A stretch of 64,000 nt of DNA from Actinomyces trachealis (GTDB taxonomy: Bacteria > Actinomycetota > Actinomycetes > Actinomycetales > Actinomycetaceae): NCBI RefSeq assembly GCF_015711475.1, contig NZ_CP065027.1, forward strand, positions 62,001 to 126,000. The letters are read 5' to 3'. Below are positions 36,049 through 45,094 of the stretch, in pieces. The notes under the pieces were generated by a model that did not search any database, had not been told where the DNA came from, and saw only the letters and a list, made by a program, of their open reading frames with translations. The first letter of the stretch is position 1. Each line of letters starts with the position of its first letter. The position numbers and the translations under genes were made by a program.

Positions 36049-37752
36049 TCAGGCCAGGGCCTGGCGCAGCACGTCCAGGCCCACCGAGCCCAGGCGCAGC
36101 GCCCGCATGTGGAAGTCCTTCAGGGACGAGCCCGCCGCCAGCGACTCCGTCCGCGCCTGCTCCCATAGGCGCTGCCCGATCGCGTAGGAGGGCGCCTGCC
36201 CCGGCCAGCCCAGGTAGCGGTCCAGCTCGAAACGCAAGAAGCCCTCACCCATGGCCACGTTATGCCGCAGGAACTCCCAGGCTGACTCATAGTCCCAGTC
36301 CCCCTCACCCACGCCGGGCAGGCTCACCAGCTCACTCGGGCGGGGCTTGCCCAGGTGCACGCCGATGTCCAGCACCACCCGGGCGGCCCGCAGCCTCTGG
36401 GAGTCCAGCATCCCGAAACGGTCCCCCGGGTCCTCCTGGAATCCTAGCTCCGCCATCAGCCGCTCGGCATACAGGGCCCAGCCCTCGCCGTGACCGCTGA
36501 CCCAGCAGCACAGACGCCGCCAGGAGTTAAGTTCCTCGCGCAGGAAGGTCTGCATACCCACCTGCAGGTGGTGACCGGGCACCCCCTCGTGGAACACCGT
36601 GGTGCGCTCCTGCCAGGTGGCGAAGTCCTCCGTGCCCGCAGGCACCGACCACCACATGCGGCCCGGGCGGGAGAAATCGTCACTGGGGCCGGTGTAGTAG
36701 ATGCCGCCGGTCTGGGAGGGCGCGATCCGGCACTCCAGGGTGCGCAGCGGCTCCGGAATGTCAAAGTGGGTGCCGTCCAGCGCCTTGATAGCGGCGTCGG
36801 AGGTCTTCTGCATCCACTCCTGGAGGGCCTGGGTACCGTGCACCGAACGGCTGGGGTCAGCGTTGAGCCGCTCCAGAGCCTGGCGCACGGTGGTGCCGGG
36901 GCCGTAGAGTTCGGCGGCGATCTGGCGCTGCTCGGCGTCGATCTCGGCCAGGCGCTGGCGGCCCCACTCGTAGGTCTCATCCAGGTCCACCACCGCCCCC
37001 AGGAACTCGCGGCTCAGGAGGCGGTAGCGCTCGCAGCCCACGGCGTCGGCCTCCGGGGCCTGGGGCAGCAGGTGGTCGCGCAGGTGCTCGGCCAGCTCCG
37101 CGTAGGCGGCGCGGGCGGCGGCGCTAGCTTGTTCCAGCTCCGTGCGCAGGGACTGCGGCAGGGGCCCGGTAGCCGTGGCGGCGTCCTTGATGAGCGCCGT
37201 GTAGGAGCTGGTGGGCTCCTGGGCCTGGTCCTCCGCCTGCTGCACACAGGACTGCACCTGACGGCGGGCGGCCACCTGGCCCCGGCTGGCGGCCAGCTCC
37301 AGGCATTGCCGGTAGCCCTGCAGGGCGCGGGGGACGTCCTGCAGGCAGGAGGCGAAGTCCGCCCAGTCAGACTCGGTGGCGGTGGGCAGGTTGTCGAACA
37401 GGTCGCGCAGGCCCTGCACGGGGCTGGCGATGTTGTTCAGGCTGCGCAGATACTCGCCCGCCTCAGCCAGCTCCAGCTCCAGGCCCAGGCGCTCACGCAT
37501 AGCCGCCAGGGTGACCCGGTCGGTGTCGTCGGCTGCTGTGGTGCCTTCCAGGGCCTGGAGGGTGCGGCGGTTGAGGTCCTGGTGGGCCTGCAGGCCGTCG
37601 GGGGAGTAGTCGTCCAGCTCGCCGCGGCGCCCCGGCAGGCCGTTGTAGACGGCGAACTCGGGGGAGATTTCAGCCAGGCTCGCCACATGCTCCTCAGCGA
37701 CGGCGTCGACGGCGGTGGGCTGGCGGTGCGTAGGCGTGGCGGTCTCAGTCAT
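36049..37752 (-). CDS. DUF885-family metallopeptidase-like protein
   Basis: This 567-residue protein belongs to the DUF885 family, which is helical and carries a gluzincin-like zinc motif, here HEGVPGHH in TVFHEGVPGHHLQVG. WRRLCCWVSGHGEGWALYAE and the C-terminal YAIGQRLWEQAR are also typical. The ATG before TETATPT is used as the start. No signal peptide is seen. Peptidase activity is inferred from the motif only. Confidence 0.8.
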   Translation of the reverse strand: MTETATPTHRQPTAVDAVAEEHVASLAEISPEFAVYNGLPGRRGELDDYSPDGLQAHQDLNRRTLQALEGTTAADDTDRVTLAAMRERLGLELELAEAGEYLRSLNNIASPVQGLRDLFDNLPTATESDWADFASCLQDVPRALQGYRQCLELAASRGQVAARRQVQSCVQQAEDQAQEPTSSYTALIKDAATATGPLPQSLRTELEQASAAARAAYAELAEHLRDHLLPQAPEADAVGCERYRLLSREFLGAVVDLDETYEWGRQRLAEIDAEQRQIAAELYGPGTTVRQALERLNADPSRSVHGTQALQEWMQKTSDAAIKALDGTHFDIPEPLRTLECRIAPSQTGGIYYTGPSDDFSRPGRMWWSVPAGTEDFATWQERTTVFHEGVPGHHLQVGMQTFLREELNSWRRLCCWVSGHGEGWALYAERLMAELGFQEDPGDRFGMLDSQRLRAARVVLDIGVHLGKPRPSELVSLPGVGEGDWDYESAWEFLRHNVAMGEGFLRFELDRYLGWPGQAPSYAIGQRLWEQARTESLAAGSSLKDFHMRALRLGSVGLDVLRQALA

Positions 37753-37850
37753 GCCCCGAGCGTAAGGCATCTGTCCCAGGCAGCGGCTGCCTCACACCTG
37801 ACATCGCAGGACTTGTGGGTGAGGGGCCGGGCGCGAGATCCTCATGCACC

Positions 37851-38480
37851 ATGACCGCACCAGCCGCACCCAGTGACCTGCCCGCCCCGCACCGCCCCGG
37901 CCAGCCCTACCGCGTCATCATGGTGTGCACCGGCAACATCTGCCGCTCAGCCATGGCGGAGGTCGTGCTCACCGACCGTCTGCTAGCCGCCGGGGTGCCG
38001 TTGAGCGGGCCCACCGGCGTCACCGTCACCTCGGCGGGAGTGTCCGCAGAGGAGACCGGCAACCCGATCGACTCCCGGGCCCGCCGCCTGCTCGCCGAGC
38101 ACGGTTACGGCCAGGGGGCTGACCCGGCCACCCGCACAGTAGCCCAGCGCATCAGCCGCCACCAGGCCCACCGCGTCAGCGACGCCGAGCTGCGGGAGGC
38201 GGACCTGCTGCTGGCCATGACCGCCGCCCACTGGCGGGAGCTGCGACGTCGCTGCGAGAGCCTGGGCCTGGACCCGGAGCGTGTGCGCCTGTTCCGCCAG
38301 TACGAGCCCCAGCACCCGCACCAGGCTGACTGTCAGGGCGCGGCCGAAGGCGGGGGCCTGGACGTGCCCGACCCCTGGTACGGCACCATGGCCGACTTCC
38401 TGGACACCCTGGAGGTCGTGGAGCGTGTCACAGACTCCCTGTGCCCCCGGCTCCGGCAGGCCGCCGTCGAACAGCCCTAG
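37851..38480 (+). CDS. Low-molecular-weight protein-tyrosine phosphatase
   Basis: This 209-residue protein has the active-site loop VCTGNICRS with Cys26 and Arg32, and the DPW general-acid motif in VPDPWYGT near the end. It is longer than the usual 150-160 residues because of an N-terminal Pro/Ala stretch and an insertion after QYEPQHPHQ. The ATG at 37851 is chosen over an upstream frame without family similarity. Substrates are unknown. Confidence 0.88.
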   Translation: MTAPAAPSDLPAPHRPGQPYRVIMVCTGNICRSAMAEVVLTDRLLAAGVPLSGPTGVTVTSAGVSAEETGNPIDSRARRLLAEHGYGQGADPATRTVAQRISRHQAHRVSDAELREADLLLAMTAAHWRELRRRCESLGLDPERVRLFRQYEPQHPHQADCQGAAEGGGLDVPDPWYGTMADFLDTLEVVERVTDSLCPRLRQAAVEQP

Positions 38481-38485
38481 GAGAC

Positions 38486-39634
38486 TCAGCCCAGGCGCAC
38501 CGACAACCAGCCGATCAGCGTGGATAGGTAGTCCTCCCGGGCCGGGCTGGGGGACAGGGCCAGGTCGTGGACGCCGCCGGGGATCTGGCGGATGGTCACA
38601 TCCCGTCCTAGGCAGGAGGAGCGCTCCACCATCTGCTCCACGGACAGCACCATGTCACTGCGCAGCGCCTCCTCTGGGGTGGCATCAGGCTTGCCGGTAG
38701 CGGTGGAACAGCACACGAGCACCGGCACCTTGAGGTCTAGGCCGTGCTTGACCTCCCGCTGCAGACGGCGGATCCCGGCCAGGAAGCCAGCACGCACCGG
38801 GAAGCCGGGGGTGGGCTTCAGACGCAGGTCCCAGTCCCACTCCCCGCCCCAGCGCTGGTGCAGCACGCGCGCGTAGACGTCGTCCTCAACCGGCCCGGGC
38901 GCGATGCCGTCCAGGTTCAGGTCGGTGGCGGAGCCCCCCGCCGCCAGGGTGCTCTCCCGACCGGCCTGCGCCGCCAGGCGGGCGGTCCTGTGGGCCGCGC
39001 CCTCGCTGGGGTTGTTGATCTCCCGCTCGGGAAAGCGCCGAGAGAGCAGGTCCACGTAGGCGGAGCCGTAGGAGCGCACCAGGCTGCCGGAGTTGAGTTG
39101 CAGCCAGGGGGAGTTCAAGGTGACGGCGCGCACGCTGCCAGGGTGGTCGGCAGCCCAGATAACCGCCTGCAGGCCGCCGGTGGAGTGGGCGTTGAGGATG
39201 ACGCAGTGGTGCCCGTGCTCCTCCTGGATGATCCGCAGGGCCTCGCCGATCTCCTCGTCGTGGACCCGCAGGTCGCGCACGTCGTGGGGGCAGGGGTGCC
39301 CCAGCCCGGCCCGGCCGCAGGCCCGCAGGTCCAGGGCGTAGAACTCGTAGCCGGCGTCCAGGAAGGCCTCCGCGAGCCAGGTCTGGAAGAAGTAGTCGTT
39401 TCGTCCGTGCAGGTAGAGCACCGCGCGGGCGTGCCGGGGGGCGGCGCCCCGGGGGGTAGCGGCGGCCCGCTGGTGGACCAGGACGGCGTGGTCGGCACCG
39501 GGGGCGGCCCGCTCGTTGACCGTCACGTCGATTCTGCGCGCCACCCAGGGCTCCCCGAGGATGTCGATGGACAGCTCGGGGCCTGGTTCAGGGGGGACTG
39601 GCGTCGTAGGGGTGGACTGATCGGTATGCGTCAT
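38486..39634 (-). CDS. Alpha/beta hydrolase (serine aminopeptidase/lysophospholipase-like)
   Basis: This 382-residue protein shows VLYLHGRNDYFFQTWLAEAF (oxyanion region), DLRACGRAG, the nucleophile elbow NAHSTGG and a C-terminal His in GGVHDLALS. This order matches monoacylglycerol lipase-like hydrolases (Hydrolase_4). No signal peptide is present. It ends five bases from the convergent phosphatase gene. Confidence 0.8.
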   Translation of the reverse strand: MTHTDQSTPTTPVPPEPGPELSIDILGEPWVARRIDVTVNERAAPGADHAVLVHQRAAATPRGAAPRHARAVLYLHGRNDYFFQTWLAEAFLDAGYEFYALDLRACGRAGLGHPCPHDVRDLRVHDEEIGEALRIIQEEHGHHCVILNAHSTGGLQAVIWAADHPGSVRAVTLNSPWLQLNSGSLVRSYGSAYVDLLSRRFPEREINNPSEGAAHRTARLAAQAGRESTLAAGGSATDLNLDGIAPGPVEDDVYARVLHQRWGGEWDWDLRLKPTPGFPVRAGFLAGIRRLQREVKHGLDLKVPVLVCCSTATGKPDATPEEALRSDMVLSVEQMVERSSCLGRDVTIRQIPGGVHDLALSPSPAREDYLSTLIGWLSVRLG

Positions 39635-39718
39635 AACCTGATCCTGCCATGCAAGCCGCCTTGGAGAGCGGGGCTTCTCCGCTATGGGCTTCAAGCCGGT
39701 GTGAAGTAGCCGGGACGC

Positions 39719-39760
39719 GAGTGGGTGCCAGCCCGCTCCTGGACAGGCTGGCACCCACTC
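39719..39760. terminator. 15-bp perfect stem-loop
   Basis: Arms at 39719-39733 and 39746-39760 pair perfectly around a 12-base loop. It lies just beyond the end of the decayed LPXTG gene (minus strand) and ahead of the hydrolase, so it fits an intrinsic-like terminator without a T-run. Confidence 0.6.
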
Positions 39761-39771
39761 ACTGGCGGCCC

Positions 39772-40652
39772 CTAGACGCGGCGGCGCCTCGCTGCGAGAC
39801 CGACAGCCACACCTGTCAGCAGGAGCACGCAGGCTGTTGCCAGGCCGGTGGTGGTTGAGCCGCCGGTGTTAGGCAGATGATTGCCTGTCCTGGGTGCTGG
39901 AGCCGCCTTGACTGCAGGGTTAGCGGTCGCGGCGGGTGGCGGAACCACCGCCGTGGCTGACGGGCCAGGTCGGCGATCTTGCCTGGTTCAGGGGAGCAGT
40001 TCATCCGGCGGGGTTGTCAGTTTGGGCGGAAGTCGGCACCCCGGCCTTCTCCTCGATCAGGGTGGCAGTCTCCGCGTGGCCCACCTTGTTCGGGTGGTAC
40101 CAGAGGTTCCCGTCAGCGGTCCACTTTGAGGTGATTTTTCCGTCAGGGCCGTAGTAGCCCTCAGTCGCCGTGAACTCGTTGGTCCACCGGTTTGGGTTCC
40201 TGTGCGGGACGGAGGGGCAGGCTCGTGGTCGTCAAAGGCGTTGGTCATAGCGTCCAGCCTCACAGTGTCCAGCTCAGTCCGAGCCGCGTCTACCTTCTCC
40301 TGGCAGGTCTCTGGGTCGCGTAGACCCGGGGCGAAGCACTCGCTGAGGGTCTCTGCGAAGTTCACGTCATTGCCGCCGATGGTGAACATGACGACGTCGG
40401 TGTCGGTCGGGATCTGGCTGATCTGACTTTGGTGGCCGTCTTGCGTCTGCAACAGGTGGCTTGTGACGTCACCGGAGCGGGCCAGGTTGGTCAATAGGAG
40501 TCACCAAGTAGGGTCAGGTGCAGTGCGCCCCGCACGGCAACAGCAGCTGAGGCGGGGGTGGTAAATGGTGCTGCGCCCAAGTTGGCCAGGGCCACAAGCA
40601 TCATTATCAGGAGCGGTGGGCGGGTCTTTTTGGTGAGTTGAGGTTCGGACAT
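39772..40652 (-). pseudogene. Secreted SGNH/GDSL hydrolase with LPXTG anchor, frameshifted
   Basis: From an ATG at 40652 a signal peptide is encoded (MSEPQLTKKTRPPL, hydrophobic core IMMLVALANLGAAP, then ASA), followed by block I LLGDSY and a stop. A second frame continues with TNLARSGDVTSH and VVMFTIGGNDVNFAETL (block III). A third frame holds WYHPNKVGHAET (block V). A fourth frame ends with LPNTGG, a hydrophobic helix and ARRRRV. At least three frame changes and one deletion separate the pieces, so a former surface esterase/lipase is dead. Confidence 0.75.
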
Positions 40653-40744
40653 GGGAAAGGTGCATCCTTGGTAGGTAGGGGTGTTCGGGTTTCTATTTCA
40701 TCAATAGGCTTTGTGTGGTCATGTAGGTGGTATTTCTATTTAGG

Positions 40745-41110
40745 TCAGCTTTGGCTGATGCTGACGGCGACACACTCGTGGAGGAGGTCGCCTGGCTCTG
40801 TTGAATCCAGGGGGTAGATGGAGAGTGAGAAAGCGGAGAAGGTCTGGTGTGGTCGGCGGGTGACCCAAGGGTCTTCCATGGAGTTGCTTGGACTGTAGGT
40901 CCAGCCGACTTGTTGGCGTAGGTGATCAGCTCTTGCATGAGGGCCTGCTGCCCGATTGAGTCGTCCTGGAAGAAACGCTATAGGTATGGCATGGTGTGCT
41001 CGATGCTGACCAGGCCGACGGGCTCCTGGTCCGAGATGAGCTGTGGTTCGTGGCCCAGCAGTGGTATCGCGGTCACGGGGTCGGTTTTCAGGGGGTGAGG
41101 TACGGCTCAT
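40745..41110 (-). pseudogene. Decayed gene of unknown function
   Basis: Pieces in two minus-strand frames read as one protein: TDPVTAIPLLGHEPQLISD, QEPVGLVSIEHTMPYL, a stop, RFFQDDSIGQQALMQELITY, then after a frame change SMEDPWVTRRPHQTF, AFSLSIYPLDSTEPGD and LLHECVAVSISQS. No family is recognised. It lies upstream of the broken SGNH gene and shares its fate. Bases 41111-41310 hold no gene. Confidence 0.35.
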
Positions 41111-41310
41111 AGGCTCACCAGCCTCGGTTGGGGTGGGGTGCGGGCACAGCAAACTTCGAGCCGGACCGTAATCTAGGTCACCTTCCATGGTGACGGTCAG
41201 GTCGTCTCAGGCAGGTGCCTATGCTTCGGTGCTCCGCCCGTAAGTGACATTCGTCCGTTGCGTGAGACAGTATTTGCCTTCGGGTACACCTTCCGGCTAC
41301 CTTGCTCGCG

Positions 41311-41398
41311 ACCATCCAGAGCAACCGAGAGACCTGGCTCGACGACGTTGCAGCAACCCCCGTACCGCGGTGAGGGTGCTTCCGCCAGGACCGATGGA
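41311..41398 (+). promoter_or_regulatory. SAM-I (S-box) riboswitch
   Basis: The conserved elements appear in order: CCATC (P1), CCAGAG, GAGAGACCTGGCTCGACGA, GCAGCAACC, a P3-like GTACCGCGGT hairpin, GGTGCTTCC, CCAGGACC and GATGG closing P1. The P1 3' strand runs into GGAGG, the ribosome site of metN, with the GTG four bases further on. SAM binding would therefore hide the ribosome site, that is, translational control. It precedes metNIQ, a usual S-box target. Confidence 0.85.
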
Positions 41399-41404
41399 GG
41401 AACC

Positions 41405-42490
41405 GTGACCCCAAGTGTTGTACCCCCAAATGTCAAGCCGCCTCAGCAGATAGCCAGTGCGTCTGGCTCTGACACCGCCGCCACTACCCCCGCCTCCCCC
41501 ATGATCTCCCTGAAGGGAGTACACAAGGTCTACACCTTGCGTGACGGCACCCAGGTACGTGCCCTGGACGGCCTGGACCTAGAGGTCCCCGCCGGGGCCA
41601 TCCACGGCATCGTCGGCTCCTCCGGCGCCGGAAAGTCCACCCTGGTGCGCTGCCTGACCGCCCTGGAGCGGCCCACCTCCGGGGAGGTGCGGGTGGCCGG
41701 GCAGGACCTGACCACCCTGTCAGCAGCCCAGCTGCGGGAGGCCCGCCGCAAGATCGGCATGGTCTTCCAGCACGCCAACCTGCTGGACTCCCGCACCACC
41801 GCCCAGAACGTCGCCTACCCCCTAGCCCTGGCGGGCGTCAGGAAAGGCCACCGCCATGAGGCGGTCTCCCGCATGCTGGACCTGGTGGGCCTGGCCGACC
41901 GGGGCTTCTCCTACCCCGCCCAGCTCTCCGGGGGCCAGAAGCAGCGGGTAGGTATCGCCCGCGCCCTGGCCGACCACCCCGATGTGCTGCTGTGCGACGA
42001 GCCCACCAGCGCCCTGGACCCGGAGACCACCCGCCAGATCCTGGAACTGATCCGGGACGTGCGGGACCGCCTGGGCGTCACCGTCGTCATCATCACCCAC
42101 GAGATGGGCGTGGTGCGGCAGGTCTGTGACTCCGTGAGCCTCCTGGAGGCCGGACAGGTCGTGGAGACCGGCACCGTGGAGGAGATCATCTCCCGCCCCA
42201 GCTCCCGCCTGGCCCTAGAACTCGTGCCCCTGCCGGAGGTGCCCGACGCTGCCCGCCAGCCAGGGCAGGTGCTGATTGACGTCGCCCTGACCGCCCACCC
42301 CGGCCAGCCTGCCGCCGCCGCCATCATGGCCCTGGCCAAGGACTACGACGCCGACGTCTCCGCCGGTGTCTTCCAGACCCTCGGCAGCGCACAGATCGGG
42401 CGGCTGGCCCTGGCCGTCCCCCAGGAGCGGGCCGACGCCGCCCTAGCCGCCCTGACCGACGCCGGAACCCTCGCGGAGGTACGCGCATGA
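41405..42490 (+). CDS. metN: Methionine ABC transporter ATP-binding protein
   Basis: This 361-residue ATPase has Walker A GSSGAGKST, signature LSGGQKQRVGIARAL, Walker B LLCDEPTSALD, the switch His in IITHEMG and a C-terminal NIL domain (VLIDVALTAHP onward) that binds methionine and inhibits transport. It starts at the GTG directly behind the riboswitch ribosome site; an ATG at 41501 (MISLKGVHKVY) would be nearer to the family norm and cannot be excluded. It overlaps metI by ATGA. Confidence 0.92.
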   Translation: MTPSVVPPNVKPPQQIASASGSDTAATTPASPMISLKGVHKVYTLRDGTQVRALDGLDLEVPAGAIHGIVGSSGAGKSTLVRCLTALERPTSGEVRVAGQDLTTLSAAQLREARRKIGMVFQHANLLDSRTTAQNVAYPLALAGVRKGHRHEAVSRMLDLVGLADRGFSYPAQLSGGQKQRVGIARALADHPDVLLCDEPTSALDPETTRQILELIRDVRDRLGVTVVIITHEMGVVRQVCDSVSLLEAGQVVETGTVEEIISRPSSRLALELVPLPEVPDAARQPGQVLIDVALTAHPGQPAAAAIMALAKDYDADVSAGVFQTLGSAQIGRLALAVPQERADAALAALTDAGTLAEVRA

Positions 42491-43218
42491 GCCTGCTGAG
42501 CTTCCTGTCCCAGCCTCTGGCCGCCTGGGCGCCCGCAGTGGCGGCGGCCGACAAGACCTGGTTCAACAACCCGGTCATCCAGAACAAGCTCGGCCCAGCG
42601 ACCCTGGAGACCCTGGCCATGACCATCGTCTCCGGCGTGCTGGTGATCGTCTTGGGGCTGCTGCTGGGTATTTCCCTGGTTACCACCGGGGCGCGCGGCC
42701 GCCACCCCCACCCGCTGCTGTACCAGGTGCTGTCCCAGCTGGTGAATATCGGCCGCTCCCTACCCTTCATCATTCTGCTGGTCGTCATGCTGCCCCTGAC
42801 CCGAATGCTCGTGGGGACCTCGCTGGGCTGGCAGGCAGCGAGCGTCCCCCTGACCGTCGGCGCGATCCCCTTCTACGCGCGCATGGTGGAGACGGCGCTC
42901 AACAATGTTGAGCAGGGCAAGGTAGAGGCCGCCCTGATGATGGGCGCTTCCGCCAGCCAGATCACCTGGGGGGTGCTCGTGCGCGAGGCCCTGCCGGTAC
43001 TGATCCAGTCCGCCACCGTCACCCTCATCACCCTGCTGGGCTACTCCGCGATGGCGGGTGCCGTAGGCGGGGGCGGCCTGGGTGACCTGGCGATCCAGTA
43101 CGGCCACCAGCGCTCCCAGCCGGACGTCATCTGGTGCACCGTGATCCTGATCCTCCTGATCGTCGCTGTGATCCAGGTGGTCGGTGACCTGCTCAGCAGG
43201 GCTGTGGACCACCGCTGA
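42487..43218 (+). CDS. metI: Methionine ABC transporter permease
   Basis: This 243-residue inner-membrane protein has five to six helices and the EAA coupling loop EAALMMGASASQITWGVLVREALP that contacts MetN. The usual end GYSAMAGAVGGGGLGDLAIQYG is present. A 36-residue N-terminal segment before TLETLAMT is slightly longer than normal. It lies between metN and metQ. Confidence 0.93.
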   Translation: MSLLSFLSQPLAAWAPAVAAADKTWFNNPVIQNKLGPATLETLAMTIVSGVLVIVLGLLLGISLVTTGARGRHPHPLLYQVLSQLVNIGRSLPFIILLVVMLPLTRMLVGTSLGWQAASVPLTVGAIPFYARMVETALNNVEQGKVEAALMMGASASQITWGVLVREALPVLIQSATVTLITLLGYSAMAGAVGGGGLGDLAIQYGHQRSQPDVIWCTVILILLIVAVIQVVGDLLSRAVDHR

Positions 43219-43403
43219 CAAACCCCTCCAGGAGCGGGGCCCGCCACCTGCCCCGCTACCCGCCAGAACCTGCCAGAGACCTGCACGCAGAGGCACCGTT
43301 ACGGCTGCGCAGGCAGCCTTGGTGCAACCACTAAGAGAAATCACCACTGCCGGAATGCTCCAGCCCTAGCTTGGCCGCCCGGCCCCCGACCGAAAGGAAC
43401 CCC

Positions 43404-44267
43404 ATGTCTACCCAGCTCACCCGCCGCCACGTCCTGACCGGCACCCTCGCCGGTGCCGTAGCTCTGACCCTGGCCGCCTGCGGCTCCACCTCCAAGGACT
43501 CTGGCAGCAGCGTCAAGGGCATCAGCGTGAAGGACGGCGTCGCCACCATCACCATCGGCGCCACCCCCCAGCCGCACGTCACTATGCTCCAGTGGGTCAA
43601 GGACAACCTTGCCAAGGACGCCGACCTGGACCTGGATATCAAGGAGATCAACGACTATCAAACGCCTAACTCCTCCCTGGCTGATGGCTCCCTGGCGGCG
43701 AATTTCTACCAGACCCCCAACTTCCTGGAGGTCCAGAAGGAGGAAAAGAAGTACGACTTCACCTCCATCGCCGACGTGCATGTGGAGCCCCTGGGCGTCT
43801 ACACCAAGAAGGGCTACAAGAGCCTGGACGAGTTGCCCAACGGCGCTAAAGTCATCCTCAACTCCGACCCCGCTAACTTTGCCCGTGGCCTGCGGTTGCT
43901 GGCAGACAATGGGGTGATCGGACTGGATTCGGCGGCCAAGGTCCCGGCTGACACGGACGTAACCTCCAACCCCAAGAACCTGACTTTCACCCCCATTGAG
44001 GGCTCTCTGCTGGTCACTTCCCTGCCCGACGCTGACGTTGCCGTCATCAACGGTAACTACGCCATTGACGGCGGCCTAGTCCCTTCAAAGGACGCGATCA
44101 CCCTGGAGAAGGGGGATGGCTCGCCCTACGCCAACCTCCTGGTGGTGCGCACCGAGAATAAGGACGACGAGCACCTCAAGAAGCTTGCCGAGCTGCTGAA
44201 CTCCGACAAGTTCCGCGAGTACATCAAAACCACCTGGACTGACGGCTCCGTCATCCCGGCGTTCTGA
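43404..44267 (+). CDS. metQ: Methionine-binding lipoprotein (NlpA/MetQ)
   Basis: This 287-residue protein has a twin-arginine-like lipoprotein signal (RRHVLTGTLAGAVALTLAAC, lipobox LAAC) and the binding fold shown by GATPQPHVTMLQWVKDNL and EINDYQTPNSSLADGSLAANFYQ. The ATG follows GAAAGGAACCCC. It delivers methionine to MetNI. A strong hairpin follows. Confidence 0.93.
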   Translation: MSTQLTRRHVLTGTLAGAVALTLAACGSTSKDSGSSVKGISVKDGVATITIGATPQPHVTMLQWVKDNLAKDADLDLDIKEINDYQTPNSSLADGSLAANFYQTPNFLEVQKEEKKYDFTSIADVHVEPLGVYTKKGYKSLDELPNGAKVILNSDPANFARGLRLLADNGVIGLDSAAKVPADTDVTSNPKNLTFTPIEGSLLVTSLPDADVAVINGNYAIDGGLVPSKDAITLEKGDGSPYANLLVVRTENKDDEHLKKLAELLNSDKFREYIKTTWTDGSVIPAF

Positions 44268-44287
44268 CCGATCCGGGCTGGCTTAGT

Positions 44288-44339
44288 CACCCGCGTCGGC
44301 GTTGTTGAAGCATGGTTTACGACGACGCCGACGCGGGTG
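44288..44339. terminator. Bidirectional terminator after metQ
   Basis: A perfect 15-bp stem (44288-44302 with 44325-44339) encloses a 22-base loop. It lies between the convergent metQ and prepilin-peptidase genes and touches the stop of the latter. Confidence 0.75.
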
Positions 44340-44341
44340 GT

Positions 44342-45082
44342 CTACACGGCGGCCACCTGCAGCAGCCAGGCCGCCCAGGCACCCAGGACCAGCGCAGGGC
44401 CCAAGGCGATGCGTGTCTTGAGGGTGGCGCGGCGAGTGACCAGTAATGCTGCAGCCAGCAGGCTTGCCAGAAAGAAGCCGACTAAGAGTCCAGTCAGAGC
44501 CGCGCTCCAGCCGAGCTGCCCCAACCACAAGCCAGTCACCCCGCAGAGCTTCACATCGCCGGGCCCCAGCCCGGTGCGCAGCAGCGCCAGCAGGAACACC
44601 GAGCCACCTAGAACCGCCGCCACCAGCACGGCCCGCAGTGGGGTGGCGGTCGCCGCTGCCAAGGAGCCGCCGCGTGCGAGGGCAACCACCGTCGTGACCG
44701 CTAACCCCAGGCCCAGCCAGGCGACCACGGCGCCCAGCAGCCGGTTAGGTAGGCGGTGGCAGACCGCGTCCACGCTGCCCGCCGCACCCAGCAGCATAAG
44801 CGTGGGCACCGCGACGACGCCGTCGCGCACCTGCCCGTGACGCCAAGACCACACAGCGGTAATGACTCCCAACACGAGTGCCAGCAGCAGCTGGGAGGCT
44901 GGACTTAGCAGCCACTGCCGCCGGATCGCTGGGGCAGCTTCCGCCACGCTGTCTGCGGCGTCGCAGCGGGCCTCCAGGCGCTCCACATAGGCGCGGGTGT
45001 ATCTCAGCACCGGTCCGACTGTCAGGGCGAGGCCAGCCAAGAGCACGAGGGCTAGCGCAGCCAGCGGCAGGGAAGAGGACAC
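44342..45082 (-). CDS. Prepilin peptidase (A24 family)
   Basis: This 246-residue membrane protein carries both aspartates of the type IV prepilin peptidase family, in SVDAVCHRLPN and GLGPGDVK. It lacks the N-terminal methyltransferase cysteine motif, so it resembles the short TadV/CpaA-like or PilD-C enzymes. No pilus gene is nearby in the window. About six hydrophobic helices are visible. Confidence 0.8.
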   Translation of the reverse strand: MSSSLPLAALALVLLAGLALTVGPVLRYTRAYVERLEARCDAADSVAEAAPAIRRQWLLSPASQLLLALVLGVITAVWSWRHGQVRDGVVAVPTLMLLGAAGSVDAVCHRLPNRLLGAVVAWLGLGLAVTTVVALARGGSLAAATATPLRAVLVAAVLGGSVFLLALLRTGLGPGDVKLCGVTGLWLGQLGWSAALTGLLVGFFLASLLAAALLVTRRATLKTRIALGPALVLGAWAAWLLQVAAV

Positions 45083-45094
45083 CCGCAGAGCCTC

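Noticed and set aside
36490..37854. 454-codon open frame antisense to the DUF885 gene
   Set aside because: It has Gly/Val/Leu repeats typical of antisense readings of GC-rich genes, while the minus strand carries the HEGVPGHH motif.
41196..41436. Short open frames in the SAM riboswitch region
   Set aside because: The conserved RNA elements explain the sequence, and the frames have no family similarity.
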